Below the pieces are notes generated by a model that saw only the letters and a program-made list of their open reading frames with translations, did no database searches and was not told where the DNA came from. Shown in pieces: positions 37,820 to 52,800 of a DNA stretch of 64,000 bases (its first letter is position 1; every line of letters begins with the position of its first letter). Position numbers and translations under genes: made by a program. The DNA comes from Plazaster borealis. Taxonomy: Eukaryota; Echinodermata; Asteroidea; Forcipulatida; Labidiasteridae. The stretch spans positions 28,359-92,358 of the forward strand of contig JAJGQC010000344.1 of NCBI GenBank assembly GCA_021014325.1, given 5' to 3'.

Positions 37820-40800
37820 GTGGGAAATGAAAGTAGAATAATGATATAAGTTGAATGTTGTGCTTTTGTTTCTTTTTAAAGTTAAAAGCTTACTTGTTTG
37901 GATTATCCCTGAAGTACTTGGAAGCAAATTCTACCATAGAGAACCTTGTCATCTCTTCCTGGGTGAGTTGTCTAACCAGACTCTTAGCAGGGGAAGGTGG
38001 TGGGGAAGATTGCTTCTAAAAAGACAAGTCCTTACATGAAAACTGCATACATTCTATCAATTTGATTCATGATTTTCTCTGAAGTTCCATTTTTGTGTTT
38101 TTAAATTAATCAAAGATTATTTGCTCCTGTTAATATTTAGTGTCAATTGAGGTGTCATGTGGCGGAGTGGTTTAGAGCATCAAATTCAAGTTTCGGTTAA
38201 GTCATCGCGGTGTGGGTTCAAATTCCGGTCATGACACTTGTATCCTTGAGCAAGATACTTGACTATAATTGCTTCTCTTCACCAAGGGGTATAAATGGAT
38301 ACCTGCGAGGGTAGAAGTTGATATTGTGTTTGAAAAGCCTTTGGCTCAGGGCTGTATACTCCCCAGGGAGCTGAGAAAGATTACAGGAATGTTATTGTCC
38401 CAATGACCAGGGCACTAACGTAAAGCGCATTGAGACGTTATTGTGAAATGCGCTATATAAGATCTAGTTATTATATTATTATTTCTCTAGTTCCTCACGG
38501 AGTGTTGTATGACTCTGGATTCGAGCTCAGACTTTAGTCTGGCTCGAGTCGCATTTTGAATGACTTGGCATTAGACACGCCTCACGATGGTCAAAAACTC
38601 AGACTCGGACGTGACATTTGTAACTCATGACTCGGACTCGTGACTCGACCCGAATTACTTGGGACTTGGACTCAACAATGAAGACTAAAGGCCACGTCAC
38701 ACAGGGCAATTTTTACAGGAAATTTAGGGGCAACCGATTGCTCTGAATGCAAAACGAACACTTTGGTGGATCGGGAGTTATTTTTCTAACACTGTGTTTC
38801 TTATTCCCAACTAAATTATATCAAGATGGAAGTATGAATGTTTTTTATTTCGAGATTGCCAGAACTCAAGGGTTGAGGACTCAAATACAAGACTGTCTTC
38901 ATGAATTGGAAATATTGTCAGAAAATTAACTTTCCAATATTATCCACCTATTTAGAATATTCTTACTGGTTTTCTTATTGCGCAGATCATTGAAACATAA
39001 CGCATTCAAAGTAGGTTCATAACTAATTTTAAAAGTTTTGAGTGTCATGAAAATTAAAAAAACTTTCAACTGAAAATAAAACAACTTACAGAAGGCCCTG
39101 GTTTTGCTGGTTCTTCCTGGTTACTGGCAGCAAAATTTGTTGCTAATCCTTTTACCTAAACACAAGAATCATATAACTTATCAAAACAGATTTCAATAAA
39201 ATTTCCCAAATAAAAAATATAACAAAGACCCCAACCACTTTATTTTTACCTGTAAAAATATATTGACCCACACACTTCAAGAGTTATTCACAAGCAGAAA
39301 TGGAATATGGGGGGGGGGGAATGCTTCTGTGTCCCACATACATGGAAGCCAAAGGCAACGATGCAGATGCACTACGTTTTTCTGTATTCCACTAACTTGC
39401 CTGGCATAACAAATTTATTCTTCAGCAAACTTGCAAACAAAGAAAGATCGCCACAAAGTACCATTGTTCTTCCTCAAATTTCTTGAGGTCTACACATTTT
39501 ATTACAGTGAACAAGCTCTTGTTTATTCAGCACCAACTCTCTGGAACAGTTTGCCACAGCTCAGACCTCCAGCCACTTCACTCTCCACTTTTCAGACATT
39601 TCTTAAAACATATTGACCAATTTCACCTGATGTCATCTTCATAATCAAGTCTTGTTTGCGCCATTTGGGAGTTAGTTTAGCTGTTTAAAGAATACTATGT
39701 AGAACACACTTTAGGCGACATGCGTGCTTACACACTCACCATATCTTTACATGTAGTTTGACTCCCAAAATGGAAGACCATTGGTAGGCAAAAGCGGCGT
39801 GTGATACCAGTGCAATGGGTCTATAAGATGCTTTCTACATAAAGACACTTACTAGGAAGTTTCTTGATTCAGGTCCTGCAGCAGGAACAACACTTTCTCT
39901 TGGGAAGAATCCAGTGTGTCCATCCAACATTCCAAACAACCAGTCTACATGTTTATGAAAATATATCAACACACGTTAATAATAATAATTAGTTCTTATA
40001 TAGCGCATATTATAAATTATCACACAAGCGCGAGTGGTATACTTAAAAATATAGCGCTTCTGCGTCCCATATCCAACGAGGCCGAAGGCCGAGTTGGATA
40101 TGGGATGCAGACGCGCTATATCTTTACGTATTCCACGTGCGCGCGTGTGATAACAAATTTATCTTCCAGCCTAGTATAAGTCAACCAACCTCATAAAGAA
40201 ACAAGGAAACAAATAAATGCAGCATGCACGCGCAAAGTTTAGAATGTAATTTTTGCACTGACTGTATGCGGAGCGTGACGCATTGACACTCTCAATACGC
40301 AGAGTGCAATGTAAAAACTGGGAGTAGGTTATCGCTTGATATCACACTCCGGTTCGAGCATCTGATTGGAGGATTAGCACGTATTGGAAGATAAATCTTA
40401 GTATAGATCAAGGCATTTTACAACATTATTATCCCTGTTCATCAGGCATACTAGAACCATTCCTCTATCTTTCTCAACTCCCTGGGGAGCATAGAACCCC
40501 AAGCTGCTTAAATTAGCGCTAAGGGGTTAATCCAACACAACTGTCTCAGCCCTCTAAGGTTCCCATTTATACACCTGGGTGAAGAGAAGCAATTATGGTT
40601 AAGTGCCTTGCTCAAGAACACAAGTACGTGTCATGACCGGGAATCTAACCCACATTTTTGCTTGTGTGCATGCGTACTCCACGTTACTAGCCATTCTTTG
40701 CTTACACAGCTAGCGCAGAAATTTGGCACTTGCCCTGTAAGTTAAGAATGGTGAATGCAAGCGAAGAATACGGAGGTAAGCAGAGCCATGAAAATGGCCC

Positions 40801-43800
40801 CTGTTATGTTTGCTGCTGCGTAGCGTCCCAAAGTTCCACATTGAATATGAGTTTACATTTACAAGAAAAGTTAAATCTTCTGTAATGTATTATGTGCTGG
40901 GTTTTTTCGGTTGTTTTCAGATTAAACACTTTCCTTGCCGGTGAAACCACTTTCGTAACAAACTCTCAAAAACTATTGTTACCAAATTTTTATTGAGCGT
41001 CTTTTTGTTCAGTTGAAAATTTGATATTTTGTTCTGCCGATACTGAACATTATATTATTTTGGTCTTACCCTTACACACTTTAAAGCTTTTATAGAAAAA
41101 AGTTCTCTTAGAGAATTCGTTTTCCCATTGAGGAAGTCCGTGCCTCTTAGTACCTGAATCAGTGGCCGAGTGTCTCGTAGTAAGTTTAATGATGTCTCCT
41201 TTCTTGAAGCTAAGAAGAGTAGATTCTCTTGTGATGTAATCCTGGATGGCTCTCATGTACTGCGTGTCTCTCTCAAGATCAATGATGTAGGCTTCAATCA
41301 TACTCCGAATCTGCTGTGCCTGATATAGAAAAAGAATTGGCGGAGGATATTATGTGAGTTTATGCAGCTGTCATTAAAGGCACTGGACACGTTTGGTTAT
41401 TGTCAAAGACCAGTGTTCTCACTTGGTGTATCCCAACATATGCATAAAATAACAAGCCTGTGAAAATTTGGGCTCAATTGGTCATCGAAGTTGCAAGAAA
41501 ATGATGAAAGAAAAAACACCCTTGTTGTACAAATTTGTGTGCTTTCAGATAGGAATAAAAACTTCTTGCAAGAAGTTTTTATTATTTATAGTGAGAAATT
41601 ACCTCTTCCTCAAAAACTACGTTACTTCAGAGGGAGTCGTTTCCTACAATGTTTTATACTATCAACAGCTCTCCGTTGCTTGTTACCAAGTAAGTTTTTA
41701 TGCTAATATTTGTTTTGAGTCATTACCAAACTGGTACGATACCTTTAAGGGACACGTTCCCTTGGTTTGGGCGATTTGGGCTATAAAAAGTGTTTGAAAT
41801 CAGTAGGGTTAGAGAGATGTTTTAAAAGTAGAATGTAATGATCCACACAAATATGCCTCGAAATTGTGTGGTTTTCCTTTTACTTCGGGAACTAACACGG
41901 TCCGCCATTTTGTAGAACCAAATGTTTGTCGCAGGCCTGATGCTTTGTTTGTGAAAGGGCAAGGGCACCAAGGAATTTTCTCCTTGGTAAAGGGCACCTC
42001 TATGAGTAAGTTGTCATTTTCTATTGGAACATTTCAAGGGGCACCAAGGCAATGACCAGAGGCAATGGCCTCCGTGAAGTATCAGGCCTCTCAGGCAATG
42101 GAGAGAATATTTTCATTAATTAAAAGGTGGATTGTTCTATTCAAGGAGGCGAACATCCCATCGCAATATGCAGCCAACCATGCCAGAAACACTGAGGCAA
42201 AAAACCGTCTTCTCTTAACGATAAGTGTACTGCATCCGTTAACAGGCGTAAATACAACACACGGAACCTACACCTTTACATCCCATTAAAAGGATGAAGA
42301 AATTATGGTTAAGTGTCTTGCTTAAGGACACATGCCACGACTGGGACCTGAACCCCTCTGATAACACCAGAACTTGAGTCCGGTGCACTCTGAGACCATT
42401 CAGCCTGTTTAATAGGGATAATAGTAGTTATTGTTACCTGAATTTTTACCCCCCTTTGCAAAGCCGAGTTAAAAGCCAAATTTCACCAAGTGATTATATT
42501 CTGCGAAAATGCACGAATGAAATGCATTCAATATTTGTTTTATATAACTCACACATAGATCCTTGTCATTTGAAATTGTTTATAGAAACGGAAACTCGTC
42601 CAACCCACACTCTGAAAAATCTTTAAAAAGAATTATAAACAGCATGGACAACTCCATGTAGATAACCTTCTCCGCAGCGACACGACCTTACCTCGTTTGA
42701 ACAAACAGGCGTGGAACAATTAGTTTGGAAATGTCGCTGCGAAGCATCCTATAATTACCCATATAGGACTCCTATATTAAATTTTGGAGCGCTGCAGCAG
42801 CATACATGGCAAAATTATAGGATGACACGTGACGCATGTTCCACCAATCAATTGACAGGATCTATGTGTGTACGGTATATGCTACAGGTTATTGTGCGGT
42901 TATGTTAGCAAAATCATTACCTACCCTATGAGTAAATAGGGGTATTACTTTGTCGTTAGTAAGAGTAAACCTGATGGTACCACTGGAGGTTACTTCAATC
43001 TGTAAGATATCTGAGAAGCTGCACACAAAGTCAATGGGTTAGTCAAATTAGAGGAATACCGTTAGTTCTAGTTACACCATAATTCAATAATAGCAAGCGA
43101 AAATACTTGTATCGGAATATCCTCCAATTCAAGTGTGTTTGCAACGTGAACCAGAGAATTTCTGTGAGTTTGCAAAACAAGAAATTATAGCCTCCTCTTT
43201 AAAGGTAGAATACATCATGTACTTCCACGTTACTATAAAATAACTTACTTGTCTGAAGTACATAGTATTCTCAAGTATCCAGTGGAATCATTTTGCCAGG
43301 TCTTGTTTAATTTCAAAGAAAAATGTTTGGTATTATTTTGAAGCAATGGCTGACCATCCTTTGAACGTGTTAGTTTTTATACAACAAGATCTGTCTGACA
43401 GTTCAAAATCCTCACCACTTGCTCTCGTTTTTCTCGCACTGATAAATGCAAACAGGTCATTGGAATGATATTTCATACTATTAAATCCTACTCCACAAAA
43501 CCACATTGTCTTGAAAATTACAGCAATTACCAATGATGTAATTTCCCTTTAACATTTACCATAAAAATGGAGCTTGATCAATTATATGATCAAATGCTCT
43601 CCTCTGCATATTACTTCATTGTAGTTCCCAGCCACAGCAAGATTGTTCCCCCTCCCAAGGCTTACTTTAATGTTTGTTTGGATTGGTTAACAAGGTTGAC
43701 TTTCAACCAATGGCTAGCTGCTTTCTGAAGTTGCAGATTGGTCTGTGGGAGCCAAGTTAGACCCGTGTCACACGAGGCAATTTACAGGCAAACAGTTCCA

Positions 43801-46800
43801 GGCAATCTCCAAGAAGAGAATCCATTCACATTTGAATGTTCACATACTTTTCTTGGGGATCGTAAGACAGTGTTTGAGAAATAACTCATGTGCAACCAAA
43901 GTGATTCTGTAGCATGCACTGTAGTTGGTTGCCTCCAAGTTGCCTGTAAAAGTTGCTTCGTGTGACAAGGCCCTTAGAATACTTTGACATAGCTTGTGTT
44001 AGCAATAACTTTTCATAAATCCCAAACAGCTGTTCCCAATTAGTAAGTGTAATTAATTAAGCGTTGATTAATTAATCAAAGACAGGGAGTTGGAATACAG
44101 TACTATTTTTAATCAACTCTTGTAAGAGCAAACAAACATTGTTTAGTATTAACTTGGTTTAGTACTCTTAGCCACATCTTATAATAAACCATGTAAATCT
44201 CATGCCTATTTGAACATCTGGACCCATTAAAGTACGCAAGTTTGTTTCCTTCAAGCGTTGCAGCAAAGTAAGTGGTCCCAAAACGTTTGAATACGCACAA
44301 GATTTGCACGATCTATTAGCTCCATTAGCCATGCACTTAATACACTTAAAGGGTTTGTATACGTTTGGTAATTAGTCATAAAATTAATGGTGAAAAAAAT
44401 TTACTTGGTAAGAAGTACAGCAGCTTCACAAAAAATAAAGCATTTTGAGAAACATTTCCCTTTGAAGTAATGTGGTTATGGAAAAAGATATCAGTTTTTA
44501 TCAAAAAGAAATTGAATCTGAGAAGCGTTTCTGTCAGAAACGTTTCTCAGATTGTGTATTCAAATTGCAGATTATGCTTTCTGCCTGGACACAACCGCTC
44601 CAGATTTCCGGAAATATCTCAAAAATGCAACCAACTTTTGAAATGAAGTTTGCACAGGTTAGTTTTATGGTCTACAGCAACATAGGACTGAAACATACAG
44701 TGGGTTCCAATTACTAAACGTATACAATACCTTTAATACACTTAAGTTATAAAGACAAATATGGCTGAATAAAATTGAGAAGGTGAACTTACTGGATGTG
44801 TTCCAGTACTGTCAGCTGGTCTTTAGACTGATCGTATTCTCTTTTGATCAAACGGATCCCACTCTCTGAGATTCCTAGAATCTCTACTTGACGATTCGTC
44901 CTGCTACCCTGTTTGATAGCAACAGGTCAGAGGATAAAAAAAAATATAGAAGTCAACAAATAGAAATGTTCTCTAAACTTCATTATACAAAATATGACAA
45001 CACTTCAAATTCCTGACAGAACATCAATAACATAGGTCAGAAAGACAGACTGAAAAAACCCCATAATAATAATGGAAGATATGCTATAGACCCATTGCAT
45101 ATGACGTCACACTCTCAAAAAGGAGGCAGATCATTGGACGATAGCTGTTCTCTGTGCGTAAAAACGTGCGTGTGACCTCAGCGTATCTGTAGTGTTTGGC
45201 GTTATGCAAGGGGGACCTATTGATTGCTATAGACCCCGGAACGCGCCTCCGAGCAATGCGCGTCATTTTGGGTGTCAAAATTCTCTTTTGTGCATGTTTG
45301 TATACGATTTTGACACCCAAAATGACACCCAGGATAGGGGCATGTGAGTTTGCTGCGCGTTGTGCAATGGGTCTTTAGTACTAGTAGGCCTACAGACATT
45401 ATGGTCGAATATCACCAAATGTGAACGAGCATTCATGAACCTAGGTTTTTGATTTGCTGTCAAATTCCACCAAACTTTAATACAATGTGTAACACGGGTA
45501 GCTATTTCCCAGGAATGGCTATTTCCCCGTGAGTTTGCCAGGGTTAAAGCAAATCATGCATGGAACATTCAACCAAATTTTGTCTAGTGTGAACATGGAG
45601 TGGAAGAGGCTAGAGAGTAACTGTTAACAGTTATTTCTATTCACACTGCATAATGAGATTAAAGAATTAAAAGATTACCAGGATATCCCTTGAATCAATA
45701 TAAATTCAGAAGGCATTTAGAATTAAGCCTCTCTAAAAGGATTAAAAGATCCAAGCTGTCTGGAGAACAGTTAAATGCTTAGAAGGATCACCTCAAAGGA
45801 AAATTAATAGATCGCTTTGTTTATTTATTTCATTTATTAATTTTGCTTAATTCTGCTTGTGAAGCCAAGGACTCTCTGAAAAGCAAACTTAATCACTATA
45901 CTAGCCAAGAACCCAATTGAGAGAAGACAAAGAAGGAAAATTCAGTTTTAGATGTGGGAGGAAAACCCCAGAGAAATACTCCAGGGAAAACCGACTCAGT
46001 CAGGTAGGGACTGAAAACCCAATCCACATAGTGCCCCCCAGTGGGATTCGAACCGGGGTCGTAGAGGTGGAAGGCGAGGAAAGATACCACTACAACAACC
46101 CAACCGCAAAGTTTAACAGTTATACCTAGAAATAAATATTAATTCCGCATTGCTAAACTCTAAGCAGCCCCAAAACAAAATCCTGCTGAAGGTACTTGCT
46201 CAGGTGATGCCCCTTTCACCTTAGGAAAAATTTTGGTTCACACTTCAATTGGTAACTCTGGCAAACTCCTGGTGGGAAATAGCCAAATAGCTGAATAGGG
46301 ATGTGAGATAATCTTGGGGTTTAGCATAAAACTGAGCATTCATTTCCCCAGGAAAATTGCATCAAGTGTGAACGAACATGGTGGTCAGTTTAAAATTCCC
46401 CAGAAATTCCCTAGGGCTTTAGTTCATGGGGATGTGTTCTGTAGTAGGAAAAGTACAGACCTACAGGAATATTATTGCAATGCCAAGCAAATCATTTTTT
46501 AAAAGTCCGGAGTTAAAGATGTTGCCCAGCATGATTTTTTAATTCACTTACAGTCACTGGGTAGAGCCTGCTGAAGTAGAGTGGAAATTTTCGGACCATT
46601 TCAATGACATCCTTCTTCAATTTGGTCTTCTGTCCGACATTTTGTGGGTTTACACCATGGGGATCTAAAAATATCAACAACAAATAAGAAAGATTATTAT
46701 CGCTATTATCAATATCAAGTTTTCATCCCTCAATCTTCTGCATCAACCTTCCCTTCCTGCACGGACTTGTTCATATGGTGGTAGAGCATTCAGCATTGTA

Positions 46801-49800
46801 GCTCCTTCACTTTGGAACAACCTGCCACTGATCATCAGGGAGTCGTCGACCATCGAGTTGTTCAAGTCTCGCCTTAAGACTCATCTTTTCAAACAGTATT
46901 TTTGTAACATTGCAACTTATTGAAAGGTTTGTATCTATTATTCATTTTCTACAACTATTTTTAACTAGTTCATCTTTTTTAGCTTACTGTGTATTTGGCT
47001 GGTCCAGACGTAATTTTTTGTAAAATTGTTTAATTATCGTTGTTTTTAATTTATTGTATTTTGTTTAATCCATTTTGATTGTATTCAGCGCCTTGAGGCG
47101 AAACCAATCTGCAACTGTTTGCGCTTTATAAATCTCTCTTTATTATTATTATTATTGATTTGGGCTGTCTTATTATGGGTTGTATGTGACCGAGCAGTCA
47201 AGTGCACCAGACTCAAATTCTAGTGTTGTCAGATTGTGGGTTTGGGTCCCGATCATATGGCACTTGTGTCCTTGAGCATCAAGACAGTTGACAATAATTG
47301 CTTCATCCTTTGGATAGAAAACACCAGGTGTCGATTTCACAAAACTCTTCCTAACTTAGGACTAGTCCTAGGCAATGCTAAGAGATAGGACTAGTCCTAA
47401 GTTTTAAGACCAGTTACTGGTCCTAACTTCAGATAAGACTAGTCTTATCTCTTTGTGAAATCGGCCCCAGTACACATAAGAGTAAGGGTTCGACCCATTG
47501 TTTCTGGTAAGATAGCAGTGGTACAACTAAGGTAACATTTTAGGCGGGGCACAAGGGGGTGCACTATTTTCTCTAAGGGGGTACTTCTGGCCAATAAAAA
47601 CAGTAGTTTCCATTTGCATTTTTCTTACACAAGCCCCTTTTCAGTGCTCGTTACACCTCTTACTATATAAGATACTCTGACATGAAGGTAAAAACAAATA
47701 CATTGTCTGCGTGTAAAATAGTTTTAAAAACATTGAAATTACTGCATAAAGGCTTCTAAAATGCAACATTTTATTCTGGTAATTTAATCCCAAAAGTCCA
47801 GACTTCAAAGGGGGGGGGCACAGACATTTTGGGGCAAAAAAGTCTGCAGATCATGCCCATCAACCTGTAAACCCTAAAAGGTGCTATATAAATGGGGCTC
47901 ATAATTTAAACATAACTCTACTGCATAAAATTAATGACAGTTTGATACGCCAGAACTGCCAACATTTGCATCTTGCAATCAGGAAGATTTTGTACAGCAA
48001 ACATGGCAATCAGGGAAATTCTTAGAATTACATTAAACATAATAGGGAACAAGTTTCCATAATCAGGGAGATTTTCAAATTTGTTCATCAGAACATGGAA
48101 AGATTGGTTTATTTTCAGGGAACTCTCTGCAGAATCAGGGAGAGTTGTCAGCTCTGGATACGCCCGTTGGGTCTGATAAAGTGCTGTATCAGAACTGTAT
48201 ACAATAATTATTATGAACGTTATATAATAGTCTTATTAAGGTTTTGTCTACTGTATTTTGTATTTACTGACCCAGCATGTCTCTGACGTAGCGTTTCTCC
48301 TCCCTGCTCATACGGATGCAGCTCTTACTGAACGTATCTGTTACTATCTGATAGAAGATAAGCTGTTGAGCCATAGGGTTTTCTAACCTCTCTCCTGGAG
48401 TGAACACCTGTGTCAGTCAACAAACATAATTGTTGTTCAATTGTTATTATTTATCATTATTTCTGGATATCAAAGCATGCAAAAGAAAGATCATAATTAT
48501 TAACCCTTTAGACACCATTCATTTCTCTATAGTCATCACAAAACGCCCAGACATGCTAATATTGTTCATTTCTTGGATCAAATTTTGTCAGTAAAAATGT
48601 CAACAGAAATAACACGAAACGGAAAATTTAGTTTTGTGTTTAGAAATTGGGATACTATGTTAACATACTCCATTGGAAAATTTCATATCCAGACATGACC
48701 TTTACTTTGACCTCTTTATGTGAATGGAAGTAGGTCAAACCTTGTGGCCATTCGCGGCCGTTTGAGTTTAGTGCTTCATTTGCCAACAGGGGCTCAAAAT
48801 GGCAACTGAAAACAATTATTGGGGGTGTCATCCCCCTGGTTGCTTAGTCCTGATAGAACCATTGACAAAAAAGTAACCCTGATAAAAAATAATCATCATA
48901 TGCATACAAGAGTACAGCTTGCAAGAAAAAGAGTAACTTAGGAGCTAAGTTAGTCTGACCTCTTTGCGGATGTAGAGACGCCATCGTACTCTGTTGTAGG
49001 TATAGAAGACATCTGGGACTGCTGGATAGGACTTAGTATGCAATGATTCCATCATGGCAGTGTCTTCAGAAGACAGACGTGGAACCACAATCTCCTACAA
49101 TAAAATGCACAAACATCAACCACTGCCAGATTACTTTTTTCACAAATTGAATTTATTGATTGATTGATTTATTTATTTATCTCTAAACTTTAAACAGGAT
49201 AACTTATAACAATATCTCCCACAGACTGTGCAAGTCTCGCGCATATCGAAAATGAGAAAAGAACTTGAACGAAGACTATGATTTTTCTATGAAATCAAAT
49301 CTTCTTTAAAAATTATATTTATACATGATTCTTGAAAATAAAAATACCCACAGCAAGATGCTATAAATAAATTTACCATTTTTGTACAATAGGCCTACAA
49401 ACAATTTGTTCAACTTAACATAGAAACAATTAAATTAAAACTTAGGACAAGGATGCTTATTGTTAGAAACCCCATTTCCCAATAAGGCCTGAATGTGCGC
49501 GTCTATCACACAGGTTTAATGATAACATGCCCGTCAGTTGGCAGCATTCTTAATTTTGTACAAGTAACCGGAAACGGAGGTCAAGTCTTATTCTTGGGTT
49601 CCTTTGTTATTTTGTTGAATTGATTTTACATTCATATTGTTTATCACGACTGAGTATTACATTCCCAACATCGTATATAATTTTCATAGCTATAAACTAA
49701 AATAATTGACAAAACAAAATCTCGACCACGTAAAACTTCTTGGTTCAAATATGCGCGAGACTTGCACAGTCTATAGCAAAAACAGAAAGACACAGTAACA

Positions 49801-52800
49801 TGTGGAATAAAAATGTAAATTAAAGGGAGCAAATTTATAAAGCTACCTCCAGAGCCAGCCATCTCAAGGGGGGCAAAGCCATTGAAATAACATTGATTCA
49901 TATTACAATAAAAAAAATGAATAAAAGAGAACACAATTTACAAAACAAAATCAAGTAGGCCTACATGTATAATTGAAATGAAGCACAGGGAAAAACACAG
50001 AGCAAAAACTAAATCTTAAACATAATAAATGGAACTGTTTCAAGACATTTGATTATTGTTGTTGACAGCCTTAAATTTATGTTTTCTTCAATCAATACAA
50101 GGCTGAAAAATGTTTGGTGCTGAAAAAATAATACTTGGTTCATATAAAGCGTATCAAAGCGCTCAGTATTTATCCTGCAAGGTATGTGGAGCTATGTTTT
50201 GAAGTATGCGACCTAGATTCATTTATAGCACCATGTAATGGTTTACAAGGTGCTGTGGCGCAATATGCTGCCGATCAGACCGGGAACACCAGGGCGAACC
50301 CCTTCTCTTTACGATAAGTGCACTGGGTTCTTTTACGTGCATTACAAAACACACAGGACCTACGGCTTTACGTCCCATCCGAAGGACGCAGCAATAATGG
50401 TTTAGTGTCTTGCTTAATGACACAAGCGTCACGACTGGGACTCGAACCCACACTCTGCTGATCAGAAACACCAGAGCTTGAGTCCGGTGTTCTTATCCAC
50501 TTGGCAAAGCCAGGCCATTAAAAAAAGCAGTTGTATCTTATTGCATTAGAGGATGGGTAGTGTTTTTAAAATGTTATATGTAAAACCTAAAGCTCTGTAG
50601 TGGAAACAAATAATAGTGGGTAGGTTTGCTGTTTACTGGTATTCTGCTCATTTTTGCTGAGCAGAAAATGATTAAGCAATATTTGCTGCTTATAAGCAGC
50701 TCTATGAAATTGGGCCCTGGTAATGGCAGGTCTATTATTGTTGTCCCTGTTGTTCAAATGTATGTTGTCTTGTAATGACATATAGCTTTGCGGGGATAGT
50801 TCTGACAGTGTAATACATAGTGTAAAAATAAATGAACAACAAGAAAGTTTCATGGAAAGTTTTTCTGGATAGGCCCTGCAAATGTTTTGTTATTATTATT
50901 ATTTTTTTAAAGGCACTGGACACGTTTGGTGATTACTCAAAATATAAATTAGCATAAAAACTTACTTGGTAACGAGCAACAGAGAGCTGTTGATAGTATA
51001 AAACATTGTGAGAAACGACTTCCTCTGAAGTAACAAAGTTTTTGAGAAAGAGGCAATTTCTCACTAAAATATTTGAATCTGAAAAAGACTTCTGAAAGCA
51101 CACAAATTTGCGCTGCAAGGGTGTTTTTTTCTTTTATTATTTTCTTGCAACTTCAATTACCAATTGAGCCCAAATTTCCACAGGTTTGTTATTTTGTGCA
51201 TATGTTGGGATACACCAAGTGAGAATACTGGAATACTAAGAGTTGCTTAAGCGGAAAATATTGCTTAACAATTCTAAGCAGAAATGAGCAGAATACCAGT
51301 CACAAATGGTACATGTGAAATGGTATTTTAACTGGTTACCTTATTCTGGTAAGCATAATTTTCTTGTGCTTAGCTACTTTTTATTGCTTAAGCAGCTCTA
51401 TGAAATTGGGCCCAGGTCTTTGACAATTACAAAAAAGGTTCAGTGCCTTTAACATGTCACTTTAAAACTAAAACTTCAGTCCGAAACATGCAGCTTCTCA
51501 GTAAATTATAATATACCCCTAGCATATGACATCAAACAGCGTCCTGACTGAGGTCAAATGAAGACCTCTCATTGGCTGAGAGTTGAACTTGGCGCTTACA
51601 AGCGTTTGACCTCAGCAATGGTGGCCTAAAGCAAGGGGTCTATGCTGCAAGAAAGCACACTAAAAATATACAGCCCATGTCTCTCTGTGAACAAAATGCT
51701 GGCATGAAACCACAGGTGTCACTTTTAGGTTCATAGATTAACACTTGGATCCTAGAAACAAAAGGCACACAATGCAAAAACAGGACAAACCGCTAAAATG
51801 ACTACAAAATGAAAGGGGGAGCTTTTGCTAACTGCCACGGCCCCTCAACTCCAGATGGACTAATGCAACGCAAGCTATCCCTTATTACACATCTAGCTTA
51901 GACTGATGAGACATAAACATCTCATGATAAGTACGTGGCACGTAATGGAGATGACTTTTACACTGATGGTTATTTGAATGCATCTGCAACACAGCCATTT
52001 CATGCAAGCAGTGATAGGCAGCAAATTGCATTATATACTCACATCCATTATTTTATCACTTAGCTTGTATTGACGGAATGCCTACGGTAGAAAATGTTTG
52101 GACATTTCCAGGAAAGTTAAGGTTGATTTATAAAACTAAGGTACAACAAAACTGTTTCTAAAGACTCAGATTGGATTACACAAGACAGAGCCTCGGGTTA
52201 AAATTTGGCCAATTTGTGTATTTGAAATTAATTTTTGGGAGAACGTACAATTCCATTAAACAGAGAAATAATATTACCACACATGCTCTCCCATGCCCAG
52301 GGGCAATTTGAAATGCACTTTGCAATTTGAAATTATTAAATTTAATTTTAAAACAGAAACTAAATTTGGTTAAAGTATAGTACCATTAAATTCTTGTACC
52401 ATGGTGCACCAATATTTATCTCTGTTTTTATTTCTTCCTCCAAACTGTGCTAGTCTAAAGATTTTCAAAATTATGCTCAACATCAATATCCTCAGAAAAT
52501 TTTAATGCAGGGAATTTTAGTTGTGACTTTTTAGAGTAAAACTTACCGTACTAGCATCTGTATTTGTCCGGACTCGATGACCATGAGATTTCAGGATATG
52601 CATGGCTGCATTATGCACCCCTTCCTTCTCTGTCGAGATTATCTTCTTGGGGACCCTCTTACTGTCTGATCTCACCACCTGGTTGGTTTTCTGAAATGCC
52701 TCAGCCTTGACTTTGATGCTCTGTATGGGAGGCACAGCTGGAGGTGGAGGTACTTGGCCGGGAGGCACTGTAGGTGGCGGGAAGGGGAAAGAGGTTTGGT

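Noticed and set aside
41070..41153. Coding extension of the SH3 exon as the main form
   Set aside because: It would insert 28 residues in the SH3 core. The internal donor gives normal domain spacing, so the extension is kept only as a possible isoform.
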